A DNA stretch of 64,000 nt, from contig SUSS01000012.1 of the NCBI GenBank assembly GCA_005046945.1, forward strand, positions 1 to 64,000. The letters run 5' to 3'. Within the stretch, counting starts at the first letter, position 1, and each line of letters starts with the position of its first letter. Positions 53,166 to 63,858 of this stretch are shown here, in pieces. The DNA comes from Tissierella creatinini. Its GTDB lineage: Bacteria > Bacillota > Clostridia > Tissierellales > Tissierellaceae. The notes under the pieces were generated by a model. The model saw nothing but the letters and a program-made list of their open reading frames with translations, was not told the origin of the DNA and did not search any database. A program made the position numbers and the translations under genes.

Positions 53166-53888
53166 TTATCCTTCCATTTCACTGAAATACTTCATTATAC
53201 CTACGTAAATAGACCAGGCTATTTTTTCCTGATATTCTGATGTGTTTAATCGCCTCGCCTCTTTTTCATTAGACAGAAAGCCAGCTTCTATTAGTACTGA
53301 GGGCATATCCATTTGGGTCAACAGATAGACTTCTTCATTGTTTTCCGGAAGGCGTTTATTATCCTTATTTAACACATTTCTAAGTTCGTCCTGAAGTATG
53401 TATGCTAGCTTTTGACTATCTGGAATTCTTTTACTATAAAAGGTTTGAGCTCCTGAATATTTGGATTTTGTAAAGCTATTAAGATGTATGCTTAAGAATA
53501 TTTCACAATCAGCCCCCTCTATTATAGCCTTTCTATTCTTTAAATCTTCTGTTTTCATTTGTTTTGTAGTTGTTGATTTTTCAGTATAAAGTCCTTTATC
53601 CTCATCACGAGTCAAGACGGCTATTCCTCCACTTTGCTCGATATATCTTTTTAACTTGAGTGCAATTTGTAGATTTATATTATTTTCTTCTAGCCCTTCC
53701 TTCGATAAGGCACCAGGATCAACTCCTCCATGGCCAGGATCTATTCCAATTATTCTATTGGTAATGGGAAGGTATATCTCTATAGCCTTATGATATTCAT
53801 TGAAAAATATGATTACACAAGCAAATAGAAATATTACGATTATAATTATAGTATATAATAATTTCGTACTAATATATATTATCTTCAT
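53166..53888 (-). CDS. cwlD: N-acetylmuramoyl-L-alanine amidase CwlD (spore cortex)
   Basis: 240 aa, like CwlD. An N-terminal signal anchor (about 9-30) precedes an Amidase_3 domain: GIDPGHGGVDPGA (zinc His), ENNINLQIALKLKRYIE with the zinc Glu, FLSIHLNSF (zinc His) and VLIEAGFLSNEKEA (catalytic Glu). CwlD starts formation of muramic lactam in the spore cortex. Downstream position after rplM-rpsI is conserved in Bacillus. It is separated from rpsI by a terminator. Confidence 0.92.
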   Translation of the reverse strand: MKIIYISTKLLYTIIIIVIFLFACVIIFFNEYHKAIEIYLPITNRIIGIDPGHGGVDPGALSKEGLEENNINLQIALKLKRYIEQSGGIAVLTRDEDKGLYTEKSTTTKQMKTEDLKNRKAIIEGADCEIFLSIHLNSFTKSKYSGAQTFYSKRIPDSQKLAYILQDELRNVLNKDNKRLPENNEEVYLLTQMDMPSVLIEAGFLSNEKEARRLNTSEYQEKIAWSIYVGIMKYFSEMEG

Positions 53889-53926
53889 AATCCCACCTCC
53901 CTAAATTATATGAGATTATAAGAAAA

Positions 53927-53957
53927 AAAGCACTGATTGACAATCAATCGGTGCTTT
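53927..53957 (-). terminator. terminator of rplM-rpsI
   Basis: On the minus strand AAAGCACCGATTGA pairs with TCAATCAGTGCTTT (one mismatch) and is followed by seven T. Confidence 0.88.
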
Positions 53958-53970
53958 AATATATACAAAA

Positions 53971-54363
53971 TTATCTCTTGCTAAATTGTGGTGACTTTCT
54001 AGCTTTCTTTAATCCGTATTTCTTTCTTTCCTTCATTCTAGAATCTCTAGTTAAATGTCCAGCTTTCTTAAGTATAGGTCTTAATTCTCCATCTGATTCG
54101 ATTAATGCTCTTGCTATACCGTGTCTTATAGCTCCAGCTTGACCTGTAAATCCGCCACCTTCTACCTTAACAATTACATCATATTTATCTTGAGTCTCAG
54201 TTATTACTAGAGGCTCCTTAGCTATAACTTTCAATGTTTCATAATTAAAGAATTCATCTATATCTCTATTATTTATAGTTACTTTACCGTTTCCTGGTAC
54301 TAATCTAACTCTAGCAATGGAAGTCTTACGTCTTCCTGTTCCAATAAATTGTACTATAGCCAT
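53971..54363 (-). CDS. rpsI: 30S ribosomal protein S9
   Basis: 130 aa. Typical S9: [14 protein letters not shown] at the N-terminus, [35 protein letters not shown] at the C-terminal tail that reaches the P site. Follows rplM by 19 bases. Confidence 0.98.
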   Translation of the reverse strand: MAIVQFIGTGRRKTSIARVRLVPGNGKVTINNRDIDEFFNYETLKVIAKEPLVITETQDKYDVIVKVEGGGFTGQAGAIRHGIARALIESDGELRPILKKAGHLTRDSRMKERKKYGLKKARKSPQFSKR

Positions 54364-54382
54364 TTACAGTCCTCCTTTCAAA

Positions 54383-54811
54383 CTAAAATTCGTATACTTC
54401 TGGTTTTTGAGCTTCGTGTCCATGCTCAGTTCCTGAATATACTTTAAGTTTTTTGATCATATTTCTTCCTAAGCTGCTCTTTGGAAGCATACCCTTAACT
54501 GCTAATTCAATTATCATTTCTGGTTTTTCTTGGATTAGCTTTGCGTATGAAACATATCTGTCTCCACCAGGATATCCTGTATGATAGAAATGAGTTTTTT
54601 GTTCTAATTTCTTACCAGTTAATTTAATCTTATCTGCATTAATTACTATTACATAATCGCCTGTATCAACATGGTTAGTGTAAATTGGCTTATTTTTTCC
54701 ACTTAAGATATTGGCTATTTCAGTTGCTAATCTTCCTAGCACCTTATTTTCAGCGTCAACTACATACCATTTTCTTTCTACTTCGTTAGCTTTCGCCATG
54801 TAGCTTTTCAT
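54383..54811 (-). CDS. rplM: 50S ribosomal protein L13
   Basis: 142 aa from ATG 54811 ([15 protein letters not shown]); the upstream GTG is part of the ribosome binding site region [46 protein letters not shown] and [18 protein letters not shown] are canonical. It is preceded by a candidate structured leader at 54842-54879. Confidence 0.98.
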   Translation of the reverse strand: MKSYMAKANEVERKWYVVDAENKVLGRLATEIANILSGKNKPIYTNHVDTGDYVIVINADKIKLTGKKLEQKTHFYHTGYPGGDRYVSYAKLIQEKPEMIIELAVKGMLPKSSLGRNMIKKLKVYSGTEHGHEAQKPEVYEF

Positions 54812-54841
54812 TAATTTCACTCCCTTAAACTATCGTATCAG

Positions 54842-54879
54842 GTGTCACTCAAAAAGTTTCCGGGCTCTTTTTTAAACAC
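54842..54879 (-). ncRNA. candidate L13-leader-like RNA structure
   Basis: On the minus strand GTGT...ACAC closes an outer helix around AAAAAGAG...CTTTTT, with a GC-rich loop (AGCCCGGAAA), 31-68 bases before rplM. This resembles autoregulatory L13 leaders, but match to the Rfam consensus is not verified. Confidence 0.35.
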
Positions 54880-54923
54880 TCTTATATATTCTAATACATG
54901 TATTTATCAATGTCAAGATGAAT

Positions 54924-55661
54924 TTACTCATAATATACTTTTTCTAAAAAGAGTCCACATGGTGGGGCGGTTTTACATGCAGCTTCCCTATTTTTAGCTC
55001 TCAAGATATTTAATATATCTTGAGGTTCTTTTCTCTTATTTCCAATGACAATTAGAGTTCCGACTATATTCCTTACCATATATTTTAAGAAGGAGTTTCC
55101 TTCTATAGTTATCTCAATAAAATTACCCTGTCTATATATATTTATTTCATATATAGTGCGTATGGTATCCTTGACTATAGAGCCTTTGTTCATAAAGCTT
55201 TCAAAATCATGTTCTCCTATTAAATATTGGGCTCCCTGTTTCATCCTGTCTATATCAAGATCATATTTATAATGAAGAGAATAATATCTATGAATGGGAC
55301 TTGGCATATTACCATTATATATTACATATCTGTACCTTTTTCTAGTAGCACTGAATCTAGAATGAAAATCCATATCCACTTCCATAGAATCAATTATGGC
55401 AATATCTTCAGGAAGTACGTTATTAAGGACTTTTTTAAACTTTTCTCCCGGTATGGTTGAATTGGTTAAAAAATTTGCAACTTGGCCAAGTGCATGAACT
55501 CCTCCATCGGTTCTACCTGAGCCAATTAGCCTTACTATTTCACCTGTGATTTGTCCGATGGATTTTTCTATGACCTCTTGAAGGGTTACGGCATTCTCCT
55601 GATTCTGCCAACCGGAATAATTGGTTCCATCATATTCTATTATAAGTTTTATATTCTTCAT
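54924..55661 (-). CDS. truA: tRNA pseudouridine synthase A
   Basis: 245 aa. IEYDGTNYSGWQNQ and the catalytic D52 in IGSGRTDGGVHALGQ; FLKYMVRNIVGTL is the C-terminal motif. It modifies positions 38-40 in the anticodon stem-loop. Its start overlaps the ecfT stop by 4 bases. Confidence 0.97.
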   Translation of the reverse strand: MKNIKLIIEYDGTNYSGWQNQENAVTLQEVIEKSIGQITGEIVRLIGSGRTDGGVHALGQVANFLTNSTIPGEKFKKVLNNVLPEDIAIIDSMEVDMDFHSRFSATRKRYRYVIYNGNMPSPIHRYYSLHYKYDLDIDRMKQGAQYLIGEHDFESFMNKGSIVKDTIRTIYEINIYRQGNFIEITIEGNSFLKYMVRNIVGTLIVIGNKRKEPQDILNILRAKNREAACKTAPPCGLFLEKVYYE

Positions 55662-56461
55662 AAATCAATATACCTAGTAGATACAATTAAAGCAAAATAA
55701 ATAATCATAGAGGTCATAACTACTATATCCGTTTTCTTAAGTCTCAACTCGTTTAGTCTTGTTCGGTTTTCTCCGCCTCTATAGCATCTTGCCTCCATTG
55801 CTGTTGCAAGCTCATCTGCTCTTCTAAAGGCGTTTATAAATAATGGTACAAGTAAGGGTATTAGGTTCTTTGCACGGTTTAATATGTTTCCTGATTCAAA
55901 ATCAGCTCCTCTTGCCATCTGAGCCTTCATAATCTTATCCGTTTCTTCTAATAGGGTCGGAATAAACCTTAGTGCTATTGTCATCATCATAGCTAATTCA
56001 TGGGCTGGAAGCCCTAGCCTTTTAAATGGATTTAATAGTTTTTCAATCCCATCCGTAAGTGCTATAGGTGATGTAGTCAATGTCAAAAGGGATGTACCGG
56101 TGATTAAAAATATAAGCCTTAAAGCCATAAAGGCAGCAGTGTATAATCCTTCTTTGCTAACCGTAAGAGGACCTATATAGAATAGCACTTCACCTTTAGT
56201 CATAAAGATATTAATGGCCAAGGTAATCATTATAATAAATACTAAAGGTTTAATTCCCTTTAGTATAAATTTCAAAGGCAATTTAGCAACTTTTATGACA
56301 GTCCCAATAAAGAGAACTATGAATATATATGGAAGGAAGCTATCAATAAGGAAAAGTGAGGCTATAAATAATCCTATAATTATAATTTTAATCCTAGGGT
56401 CAAGTTTATGGACTATAGAATCCCCAGGAAAATATTGTCCAATAGTTATATCCTTAAGCAT
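55658..56461 (-). CDS. ecfT: energy-coupling factor transporter transmembrane protein EcfT
   Basis: 267 aa, four to six membrane spans. The two coupling helices have the Ala-Arg-Gly signatures [11 protein letters not shown] and [15 protein letters not shown], a slightly variant second ARG, which contact the EcfA ATPases. It works with substrate-binding S components for vitamins encoded elsewhere. It overlaps ecfA2 by 8 bases. Confidence 0.95.
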   Translation of the reverse strand: MLKDITIGQYFPGDSIVHKLDPRIKIIIIGLFIASLFLIDSFLPYIFIVLFIGTVIKVAKLPLKFILKGIKPLVFIIMITLAINIFMTKGEVLFYIGPLTVSKEGLYTAAFMALRLIFLITGTSLLTLTTSPIALTDGIEKLLNPFKRLGLPAHELAMMMTIALRFIPTLLEETDKIMKAQMARGADFESGNILNRAKNLIPLLVPLFINAFRRADELATAMEARCYRGGENRTRLNELRLKKTDIVVMTSMIIYFALIVSTRYIDL

Positions 56462-57317
56462 CTTTTTTTCTCCTTAAAAACTTCAGTAGTTCTTCTTTTG
56501 CTTCTTCTACAGTTAAGATATTATCATCTATATTATTGCCCTTTTCCTTGAATCTTCTCATAAACTTAGTAATCTGTGGAATACCAAGTCCTATTTTTTC
56601 TAACTCAGGTGCTCTCTTGAAAACTTCTCTTGTGGTGTCATCCATTACAAGTCTTCCCTTGTCCATTACGAGGATTCGGTCTACTAGTCTAGCAACATCT
56701 TCCATACTATGTGAAACTAAAATAATTGTAATACCTTCCTTTTTGAAAAGGTCTTTTATTTCATCCAATATTTCATCTCTTCCATAAGGATCAAGACCAG
56801 CCGTAGGTTCATCTAGAACCAATACCTTAGGCTTCATGGCAATTACTCCGGCAATTGCCACACGACGTTTCTGACCTCCACTGAGCTCGAAAGGAGACCT
56901 GTCCTTTAAGCTTTCAAAATCTAGGCCTACTAATTCCATTGCATCCTTAATTCTCTTATCAATTTCTTTATCATCTAGGCCTAAGTTTTTTGGACCAAAG
57001 GCTATATCCTTATATACGGATTCCTCAAATAGCTGATGTTCCGGATATTGAAATACTAGCCCAACCTTGTGCCTTACTTCTCTTAGAGAAGAACCTTTTT
57101 CTGATATATTTATACCATCTACTATTATTGAGCCGCTGGTTGGTTTCATTAGCCCATTTAAGTGCTGAACTAAGGTTGATTTTCCAGAGCCTGTATGACC
57201 AATAAGACCTATGAAATCCCCTTCATTAATGCTTATATTCACATTGTCTAATGCCTTTTTCTCAAAAGGTGTATTAGGGTTATAAATATAGTTTAAATTT
57301 TTAATATCAATAATCAT
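56454..57317 (-). CDS. ecfA2: energy-coupling factor transporter ATPase EcfA2
   Basis: 287 aa ABC ATPase: Walker [11 protein letters not shown]-loop [14 protein letters not shown], signature [13 protein letters not shown], Walker [14 protein letters not shown]-loop VSHSMED. It starts with ATGA overlap to ecfA1. Confidence 0.96.
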   Translation of the reverse strand: MIIDIKNLNYIYNPNTPFEKKALDNVNISINEGDFIGLIGHTGSGKSTLVQHLNGLMKPTSGSIIVDGINISEKGSSLREVRHKVGLVFQYPEHQLFEESVYKDIAFGPKNLGLDDKEIDKRIKDAMELVGLDFESLKDRSPFELSGGQKRRVAIAGVIAMKPKVLVLDEPTAGLDPYGRDEILDEIKDLFKKEGITIILVSHSMEDVARLVDRILVMDKGRLVMDDTTREVFKRAPELEKIGLGIPQITKFMRRFKEKGNNIDDNILTVEEAKEELLKFLRRKKDA

Positions 57318-58150
57318 AGTATATCAACCAGCTCCTCAACGCTCAGTACATCATACTTTATGTTTATACCCTCTTTTCTAAGCTCATATACAAGCTCTGT
57401 AACCTGAGGAACATCTAATCCAAGACCTTTTACCTTATCCACCTGACTAAAAACCTCCCGTGGCGTGCCTTGAAGTGCTATTTCGCCTTTGTTCATGACT
57501 ATAATCCGATCTGCATCTACAGTTTCTTCCATATAGTGAGTAATCAAAACTATGGTTTTACCTTCCACCTCATTTAGCTTCTTTATGGTTCCCATTACTT
57601 CAATTCTTCCATTTGGGTCTAACATAGCCGTTGGCTCATCAAATATTATACAGTCTGGATTCATAGCAAGAATTCCAGCTATTGCCACCCTTTGTTTTTG
57701 GCCTCCGGATAGTAAATGTGGAGCATGTTTTTTATATTCACTCATCTCTACAATTTCCAAGGCTTCATCTACTCTTCTCCTAATCTCCCCTGGTGGAAGG
57801 CCTAGGTTTTCAGGACCGAAGGCAACATCTTCCTCTACGATTGTGGCTACAATCTGGTTATCTGGGTTTTGGAATACCATTCCAGCCTTTGATCTAATAT
57901 CCCAGATTTTATCTTCATCTCTAGTATTAATTCCCATTACTGTAACTTGACCAGAAGTTGGGAAAAGTAGTCCGTTCATCATCTTTGCCATAGTGGATTT
58001 TCCGGAACCATTATGCCCAAGTATACAAAGGAATTCTCCCTTTTTAATCTCTAAACTTACATCATTTACAGCTGTTTGTATACTATCATCCACATATGAT
58101 TTATATTCATATGAAACGTTTTCTAATCGTATCATAACTTCATCGTTCAT
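57314..58150 (-). CDS. ecfA1: energy-coupling factor transporter ATPase EcfA1
   Basis: 278 aa ABC ATPase: Walker [11 protein letters not shown]-loop [18 protein letters not shown], signature [13 protein letters not shown], Walker [14 protein letters not shown]-loop ITHYMEE. It heads the ecfA1-ecfA2-ecfT-truA set that follows rplQ in many Firmicutes. Confidence 0.96.
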   Translation of the reverse strand: MNDEVMIRLENVSYEYKSYVDDSIQTAVNDVSLEIKKGEFLCILGHNGSGKSTMAKMMNGLLFPTSGQVTVMGINTRDEDKIWDIRSKAGMVFQNPDNQIVATIVEEDVAFGPENLGLPPGEIRRRVDEALEIVEMSEYKKHAPHLLSGGQKQRVAIAGILAMNPDCIIFDEPTAMLDPNGRIEVMGTIKKLNEVEGKTIVLITHYMEETVDADRIIVMNKGEIALQGTPREVFSQVDKVKGLGLDVPQVTELVYELRKEGINIKYDVLSVEELVDIL

Positions 58151-58213
58151 CTTAGTACCTCAGCTTTGCAATCTATACTTTACCCCAAGAAATTATATAT
58201 TTTAGGCATCGAT

Positions 58214-58324
58214 GAAACTGCTCGCAGTTTCTACACACAGCCGCAACATATTTGTTTCATTAACTAATATAACACACTTTTAACCAATTCACAATTCACA
58301 ATTAAGGAAACGACCTACGGTCGT
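58214..58324. repeat. intergenic palindrome and short-tandem-repeat cluster
   Basis: In the 236-base gap between rplQ and ecfA1: GAAACTGC/GCAGTTTC (58214-58231), a CAATTCACAATTCACAATT array (58285-58303), and ACGACC/GGTCGT (58310-58324). The set resembles degraded REP- or MITE-like palindromic elements seen repeatedly in clostridial genomes. Its copy number elsewhere cannot be judged from here. Confidence 0.4.
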
Positions 58325-58349
58325 CAAACTTAGCCTTAATCTAAGTAAA

Positions 58350-58380
58350 ACTAAAGGGACTAAGCTTATACTTAATCCCC
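58350..58380 (-). terminator. terminator after rplQ
   Basis: On the minus strand GGGATTAAG / CTTAGTCCC (one wobble) with a 6-base loop is followed by TTTAGTTTTA. Confidence 0.75.
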
Positions 58381-58386
58381 TACCCT

Positions 58387-58728
58387 TTAAACTAATTCTA
58401 ATATTGCGATCTCTGCGCCGTCTCCACGACGTGGACCCATCTTTAGTACCCTAGTATATCCGCCATTTCTATCTGCATACTTAGGTCCTATTTCATCAAA
58501 TAATTTTTTTACTACGTCTTCATCGTATACGTAAGCTAGTACTTGTCTTCTAGCATGAAGATCTCCTCTTTTAGCTAAAGTTATCATCTTTTCAGTCATT
58601 CTCTTAGTTTCCTTAGCTCTTGTTACTGTAGTTTCGATCTTTCCGCTTCTTAACAAGGATGTAACTTGATTTCTCAACATAGCATTTCTATGATCTGTAG
58701 GGCGACCAAGTTTTCTTAATGTAGTCAC
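58387..58728 (-). CDS. rplQ: 50S ribosomal protein L17
   Basis: 113 aa. [20 protein letters not shown] and [39 protein letters not shown] are canonical. Start is GTG after GGAGGGATAAAT. Last gene of the alpha operon before a terminator. Confidence 0.98.
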   Translation of the reverse strand: MTTLRKLGRPTDHRNAMLRNQVTSLLRSGKIETTVTRAKETKRMTEKMITLAKRGDLHARRQVLAYVYDEDVVKKLFDEIGPKYADRNGGYTRVLKMGPRRGDGAEIAILELV

Positions 58729-58751
58729 ATTTATCCCTCCTTCAAACCTGA

Positions 58752-59699
58752 TTACTCATCACTTTTTCTTAGACCCAATCCTAATTCAGCAAGTTTATGT
58801 TGTACTTCCTCAAGGGATTTTTTGCCAAGATTTCTTACTTTCATCATTTCTTCTTCTGTCTTCTGAGTCAATTCCTCAACAGTATTTATTGCAGCTCTCT
58901 TTAAGCAGTTGTAACTTCTTACAGACAAGTCAAGCTCCTCTACTGTCATCTCAAGAACCTTCTCCTTCTTATCCTCTTCCTTTTCAACAAGTATTTCTAC
59001 ATTGTTTACATGTTCAGTAAGACCGATAAATAGGTTTAAGTGTTCTGTTAGTATTTTTGCCCCTAATGATGTCGCCTCATCTGCATCCATTGTTCCATTG
59101 GTCCAAACCTCAAGAACTAATTTATCATAATCGGTAATATTTCCAACTCTTGTATTCTCAACATGATAATTCACCTTGCTAACAGGTGTGAAGGCTGAGT
59201 CTATTGGAATAACACCAACAGGTTGGCCTTCTCTCTTGTTCTTCTCAGAAACAACATAGCCTCTGCCTCTAACTAACTCAAGTTCTATATAGAGCCTTCC
59301 ATCTTCATTTACAGTGGCTATATGGTGATCCTTGTTAACTATTTCAACGTCAAGTCCTGTAATTATATCTCCCGCTGTAACTTCCTGTGCGCCTTCCACA
59401 TCGATTAACAGAGAAACTGGTTCTTCTGAATACATAATTGCAGCAATTCCCTTAATATTTAATATAATTTCAGGAACGTCCTCTAGTACCCCTGGAACAG
59501 TAGAAAACTCATGAAGCACTCCTTGAATCTTTATAGAAGAAACAGCAGCTCCCGGTAATGAAGACAGTAAAACTCTTCTTAAGGAGTTACCAAGAGTCGT
59601 TCCGTAACCTCTTTCTAGAGGTTCCACAACAAATTTTCCATAACTATTATCTTCACTTAACTCTAAGATCTCAATTCTTGGTTTTTCAATTTCTATCAT
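58752..59699 (-). CDS. rpoA: DNA-directed RNA polymerase alpha subunit
   Basis: 315 aa. The N-terminal dimerisation domain has [26 protein letters not shown]; the C-terminal domain has [16 protein letters not shown] and [16 protein letters not shown], which contacts activators and UP elements. Confidence 0.98.
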   Translation of the reverse strand: MIEIEKPRIEILELSEDNSYGKFVVEPLERGYGTTLGNSLRRVLLSSLPGAAVSSIKIQGVLHEFSTVPGVLEDVPEIILNIKGIAAIMYSEEPVSLLIDVEGAQEVTAGDIITGLDVEIVNKDHHIATVNEDGRLYIELELVRGRGYVVSEKNKREGQPVGVIPIDSAFTPVSKVNYHVENTRVGNITDYDKLVLEVWTNGTMDADEATSLGAKILTEHLNLFIGLTEHVNNVEILVEKEEDKKEKVLEMTVEELDLSVRSYNCLKRAAINTVEELTQKTEEEMMKVRNLGKKSLEEVQHKLAELGLGLRKSDE

Positions 59700-59757
59700 T
59701 CACTCTACCCTCCTTGACATTTTGGTGATTAAAGGATGAGGTCAACTGATTTATCTA

Positions 59758-60381
59758 TTATTTAGAATATAACTCAACTATTAAGTGTTCTTCAACTGGT
59801 ATATCTATATCATCTCTAGATGATTCAGCTACTATTGTACCCTTTAATTGTTCTAAATCAACATTTAACCAAGGTACAGTGTTTCCATTGTGATTCTCCA
59901 CTAATGACTTGAATTTATCAGTATTCCTGCTCTTTTCTTTAACCTGAATAACATCTCCAACAGTTGTCAATAGTGAAGGTATATCAGTCTTTGTACCATT
60001 TAGTGTGAAGTGACCGTGAACAACAAGTTGTCTAGCCTCTGCTCTTGATGCTGCAAGTCCCATTCTATATACTACGTTATCAAGTCTTGATTCAAGGATT
60101 TTAAGTAGGTTTTCACCTGTAATACCCTTCATCTTATCTGCTAAATTGTAATACTTGTACATTTGAGATTCGTTAATTCCATAGAATCTACGAACTTTTT
60201 GTTTCTCTCTTAACTGCATTCCATATTCTGTAACTTTCTTTCTTGATTGACCGTGTTGTCCAGGAGCAAAATTTCTTTTAGCTATAGCACATTTATCTGT
60301 ATAGCATCTATCTCCCTTAAGAAAAAGCTTTTGACCTTCTCTACGGCACAATCTACAAGCTGGTCCTGTATATCTTGCCAT
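59758..60381 (-). CDS. rpsD: 30S ribosomal protein S4
   Basis: 207 aa. A zinc-binding (C+) N-terminus with C9, C12, C26 and C31, then the S4 RNA-binding domain [29 protein letters not shown]. In Firmicutes a second zinc-free S4 copy sometimes exists. S4 starts 30S assembly and often represses this operon. Confidence 0.98.
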   Translation of the reverse strand: MARYTGPACRLCRREGQKLFLKGDRCYTDKCAIAKRNFAPGQHGQSRKKVTEYGMQLREKQKVRRFYGINESQMYKYYNLADKMKGITGENLLKILESRLDNVVYRMGLAASRAEARQLVVHGHFTLNGTKTDIPSLLTTVGDVIQVKEKSRNTDKFKSLVENHNGNTVPWLNVDLEQLKGTIVAESSRDDIDIPVEEHLIVELYSK

Positions 60382-60399
60382 CTATATTTGCACCTCCTA

Positions 60400-60798
60400 T
60401 TAAACTCTTCTACGTTTTGGTGGTCTACACCCATTATGTGGAATTGGAGTAACATCTTTTATCATATTTACTTCTAATCCTGTTGCTTGAAGTGATCTGA
60501 TTGCCGCTTCTCTTCCTGAACCTGGTCCCTTAACATATACTTCTACGCTCTTAAGTCCATGTTCCATTGCTTTCTTAGCTGCTTCTTCAGCTGCTTGTTG
60601 TGCTGCATATGGAGTAGATTTTCTTGACCCTCTAAAACCTAATTGTCCGGCACTTGCCCATGACAATACATTGCCTTGTAAGTCAGTTAAAGTAACCATA
60701 GTATTGTTAAAAGTTGAGGAGATGTGTGCCTGACCTCTTTCTATATTTTTACGCTCTCTTCTTTTCATACGAGTCGCTTTGCCTTTTTTAGCTACCAT
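60400..60798 (-). CDS. rpsK: 30S ribosomal protein S11
   Basis: 132 aa. [41 protein letters not shown] and [18 protein letters not shown] are diagnostic. It forms part of the mRNA exit platform. Confidence 0.98.
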   Translation of the reverse strand: MVAKKGKATRMKRRERKNIERGQAHISSTFNNTMVTLTDLQGNVLSWASAGQLGFRGSRKSTPYAAQQAAEEAAKKAMEHGLKSVEVYVKGPGSGREAAIRSLQATGLEVNMIKDVTPIPHNGCRPPKRRRV

Positions 60799-60815
60799 TT
60801 AATTTCCCTCCCTTA

Positions 60816-61178
60816 CTACTTCTTCTTTGAAACCAATCTTCTAGGACCTTTTCTAGTTCTTGCATTAGTCTTAGTCCTTTGTCCTCTTACTGGAAGTCCT
60901 CTTCTGTGTCTGATTCCTCTATAACAATTTATCTCTCTTAATCTCTTAATATTTAAAGCAATCTCTCTTCTCAAGTCACCTTCAACATGAAAAGTGTCAA
61001 TAACTGCTCTAAGATTTGCTACTTCAGATTCTGTTAAATCCTTTACTCTAGTGTCCTTATTAACACCAGCTCTTTCAAGGATTTCATTTGATCTTGGTCT
61101 TCCTATACCATATATATAAGTTAAACCAACTTCAACTCTCTTATCTCTTGGTAAGTCAACACCTGCTATTCTAGCCAT
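60816..61178 (-). CDS. rpsM: 30S ribosomal protein S13
   Basis: 120 aa. [55 protein letters not shown] are canonical; the tail contacts tRNA. Confidence 0.98.
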   Translation of the reverse strand: MARIAGVDLPRDKRVEVGLTYIYGIGRPRSNEILERAGVNKDTRVKDLTESEVANLRAVIDTFHVEGDLRREIALNIKRLREINCYRGIRHRRGLPVRGQRTKTNARTRKGPRRLVSKKK

Positions 61179-61218
61179 TAAAGTCTACACCTCCTAAATC
61201 TTATCCTTAACTATATCA

Positions 61219-61332
61219 TTAACCTTGTTTTTGTTTATGCTTTGGATTTTCACAGATAACCATTACTCGTCCATGTCTCTTAATTACTTTGCATTTTTCA
61301 CACATCTTCTTAACAGATGGTCTAATCTTCAT
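61219..61332 (-). CDS. rpmJ: 50S ribosomal protein L36
   Basis: 37 aa, [14 protein letters not shown] then [11 protein letters not shown], with the zinc ribbon CxxC...C...H (C+ form). Located between infA and rpsM as in most bacteria. Confidence 0.98.
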   Translation of the reverse strand: MKIRPSVKKMCEKCKVIKRHGRVMVICENPKHKQKQG

Positions 61333-61349
61333 TACTAATCCCTCCTATG

Positions 61350-61568
61350 CTACTTGTTTCGCCAGGTTATTCTGCCTTTAGTTAAATCGTAGGGCGATAG
61401 TTCAACTGTTACTTTATCTCCAGGGAGAATTCTAATATAATTCATTCGAAGTTTCCCAGAGATATGGGCTAAAATCTCATGACCATTCTCGAGCCTTACT
61501 TTAAATATTGCGTTTGGTAAAGCATCAACAACTTTGCCTTCGACTTCTATAACATCATCTTTAGCCAT
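61350..61568 (-). CDS. infA: translation initiation factor IF-1
   Basis: 72 aa from ATG 61568 ([20 protein letters not shown]), the standard size; the longer frame starts at a TTG and includes AGGAGG. The OB fold motif [30 protein letters not shown] is intact. Confidence 0.98.
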   Translation of the reverse strand: MAKDDVIEVEGKVVDALPNAIFKVRLENGHEILAHISGKLRMNYIRILPGDKVTVELSPYDLTKGRITWRNK

Positions 61569-61598
61569 TCGGTAATCGAACCTCCTGTTCAAACGGAT

Positions 61599-61880
61599 TT
61601 AGATACTCTTATTAAAAGGCTCTAAAACTCTTCTAACATATGCATCATTGACCTCTACGGCATCTCCTAATTTCTCTTGAAATTCTGTGATTACAGTATT
61701 GTAAATGGTCAGATGCCTAACTTTCTTCTTCTTTGGGTTGTTAAGCTTTCTTAAGTCTCCATCCACAATATGAACATATTGATCATTTATAACTTTAAGA
61801 ACTAAGAAAATCTTTCCATTATCCCGACCAGCTCTTGATTTAACCACTTGCCCGACGGTTAATTTATTAGATAAATCCAT
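61599..61880 (-). CDS. KOW-domain RNA-binding protein (L14e-like)
   Basis: 93 aa. LTVGQVVKSRAGRDNGKIFLVLKVINDQYVHIVDGDLRKLNNPKKKKVRHL is a KOW domain like that of ribosomal L14e/L6e-type proteins, common in Clostridia between map/adk and infA. It probably binds RNA. ATG 61880 is preferred; the GTG three codons before is inside GAGGTGG. The methionine aminopeptidase gene usually found here is absent. Confidence 0.88.
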   Translation of the reverse strand: MDLSNKLTVGQVVKSRAGRDNGKIFLVLKVINDQYVHIVDGDLRKLNNPKKKKVRHLTIYNTVITEFQEKLGDAVEVNDAYVRRVLEPFNKSI

Positions 61881-61916
61881 AACTTCCACCTCATTTTGGT
61901 CCAGAGCTGTGTTTTT

Positions 61917-62561
61917 TTACTTTTCTAGTGCTTTAACGATTATATTAAAAACCTCATCAATAGGCTTGATACCATCAACATTAAGGATTAACCCCTTTTT
62001 ATCGTAATACTCAATCAATGGTTGAGTCTGGTTTTCATATACCTTTATACGAGTAGCAACTGTTTCCTCTATATCATCATCCCTTTGAAATAATGGTGTT
62101 TTATCATTATCACAAAGGCCTTCAAATTTAGGAGGGTTGAACTTGATATGGTAGGTAGCTCCACACTCTTTGCATATCCTTCTGCCAATCGCTCTTTCTA
62201 TTAGAATTTGGCTGTCTGCTTCAATATTGACAACTCCATCTAATTTTATACCCATTGCATTTAATTCAACATCCAAAGCTTCAGCTTGATTTACTGTTCT
62301 TGGAAACCCATCAAGTAAAAATCCATTCTTGCAATCTTCCTTAGTCAATCTATCCTTTACTATGGATACAACTAGTTCATCGGGAACTAATAATCCTTTA
62401 TCCATATATTCCTTAGCTTGAACACCTAAGGCAGTGCCTTCTTTTATATTAGCTCTAAAGATATCTCCAGTTGATATATGAGGAATGTTATATTTCTTGA
62501 CTATAGCTGATGCCTGAGTACCTTTCCCTGCTCCCGGAGGTCCTAACAGTACTATTCTCAT
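61917..62561 (-). CDS. adk: adenylate kinase
   Basis: 214 aa. P-loop [38 protein letters not shown]; the zinc-type lid has CKECGATYH and a second cysteine at [14 protein letters not shown] (C, C, C, D ligands). It balances AMP, ADP and ATP. ATG 62561 is placed 8 bases after AGGAGAT. Confidence 0.97.
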   Translation of the reverse strand: MRIVLLGPPGAGKGTQASAIVKKYNIPHISTGDIFRANIKEGTALGVQAKEYMDKGLLVPDELVVSIVKDRLTKEDCKNGFLLDGFPRTVNQAEALDVELNAMGIKLDGVVNIEADSQILIERAIGRRICKECGATYHIKFNPPKFEGLCDNDKTPLFQRDDDIEETVATRIKVYENQTQPLIEYYDKKGLILNVDGIKPIDEVFNIIVKALEK

Positions 62562-62580
62562 TATAATCATCTCCTATAGC

Positions 62581-63858
62581 TTATTTTAAGAATCCTTTAT
62601 AATGTCTCATTAACATCTGTGATTCTATTTGTTTTACTGTTTCAAGTGCAACACCGACCACGATAATAATTGCTGTTCCACCGAAATTAACTTGCATTCC
62701 AAAGATCTTAGTGAGAACCATTGGCAAAACTGCTAAAAATGCAAGCGCAATACCTCCAACGATCACTACTCTATTTACCACTTTATTTAAATACTCAGAA
62801 GTAGGTCTACCCGGTCTGATACCTGGTATAAATCCACCGTTTTGTTGTAAATTCTTTGCATATTCTACTGTATTGAATTGTATAGCTGTATAGAAATATG
62901 TGAAGAACAATATCAATAATATATTTAATATCGAATATAGCCAAATACCTACTGAACCATTTGGTGTAAGATATTTAGTTATCCATTCTGAAACTCCACC
63001 TTTTGTAAACAATGCTATAGTTTGTGGAACTGCTAATAGTGATGAAGCAAAGATTACAGGTATAACTCCAGCCATTAAAACCTTTACTGGTATATGAGTG
63101 GATTGCCCACCATACATCTTTCTGCCAACAACCCTCTTTGCATACTGTACTGCTATTCTTCTTTCACCTTCTTGGATTGCTACTACAGCAGCAATTATGA
63201 TTAAGAATAGAAGAGCAAGTACAAGTAGTTTTATAATATTTCCTGCATCTCCAGATGCTATTGTCTTAACTGCCGCAATAAGTTGAGCTGGTAATGCAGA
63301 TATAATACCTATGAAGATAATTAAGGAAATACCATTTCCAATACCCTTTTCAGTAATTAGCTCACCAATCCACATTAAAAATGCTGTACCAGCAGCCATT
63401 GTAATAATAACAATCACATTTTGAAGAGCATTAGTTGTCTCTAATGCATTTCTAAAGAGACCAAATGTATAACCAATAGCTTGAATAGTTGCTAGAGCTA
63501 TGGCACCATATCGTGTAAGCATCGTAATTTTCTTCTTGCCTTCTTCACCTTGTTTTGCTAACTCTTCCAATTTTGGAATAGCTATAGTTAAAAGTTGAAT
63601 TACAATGGAAGCAGTTATATATGGGTATATACTCATAACAAAGATACTAAATTGACTAAAGGCACCACCAGCCATTAAGTCCATGAACTGCAAAAGACCA
63701 CCTGGGCTAGCTCCGAATAATTGTTTTATAGCATCTTTATTCATATAAGGTACTGGTATTGCAGAGCCTAATCTAAACACTAATAGCATTAATAGTGTAA
63801 ATGTAATTTTTTTTCTAATCTCTGGTATCTTCCATGCATTCCTTAAGGTTGAAAGCAT
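62581..63858 (-). CDS. secY: preprotein translocase subunit SecY
   Basis: 425 aa, ten membrane spans. Hallmarks: LGSAIPVPYM near the N-terminus, YITASIVIQLLT, QEGERRIAVQYAKRVVGRKMYGGQSTHIPVKV, and NLQQNGGFIPGIRPGRPTSEYL. It forms the Sec channel. Starts directly after the rplO stop (TAAATG). Confidence 0.98.
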   Translation of the reverse strand: MLSTLRNAWKIPEIRKKITFTLLMLLVFRLGSAIPVPYMNKDAIKQLFGASPGGLLQFMDLMAGGAFSQFSIFVMSIYPYITASIVIQLLTIAIPKLEELAKQGEEGKKKITMLTRYGAIALATIQAIGYTFGLFRNALETTNALQNVIVIITMAAGTAFLMWIGELITEKGIGNGISLIIFIGIISALPAQLIAAVKTIASGDAGNIIKLLVLALLFLIIIAAVVAIQEGERRIAVQYAKRVVGRKMYGGQSTHIPVKVLMAGVIPVIFASSLLAVPQTIALFTKGGVSEWITKYLTPNGSVGIWLYSILNILLILFFTYFYTAIQFNTVEYAKNLQQNGGFIPGIRPGRPTSEYLNKVVNRVVIVGGIALAFLAVLPMVLTKIFGMQVNFGGTAIIIVVGVALETVKQIESQMLMRHYKGFLK

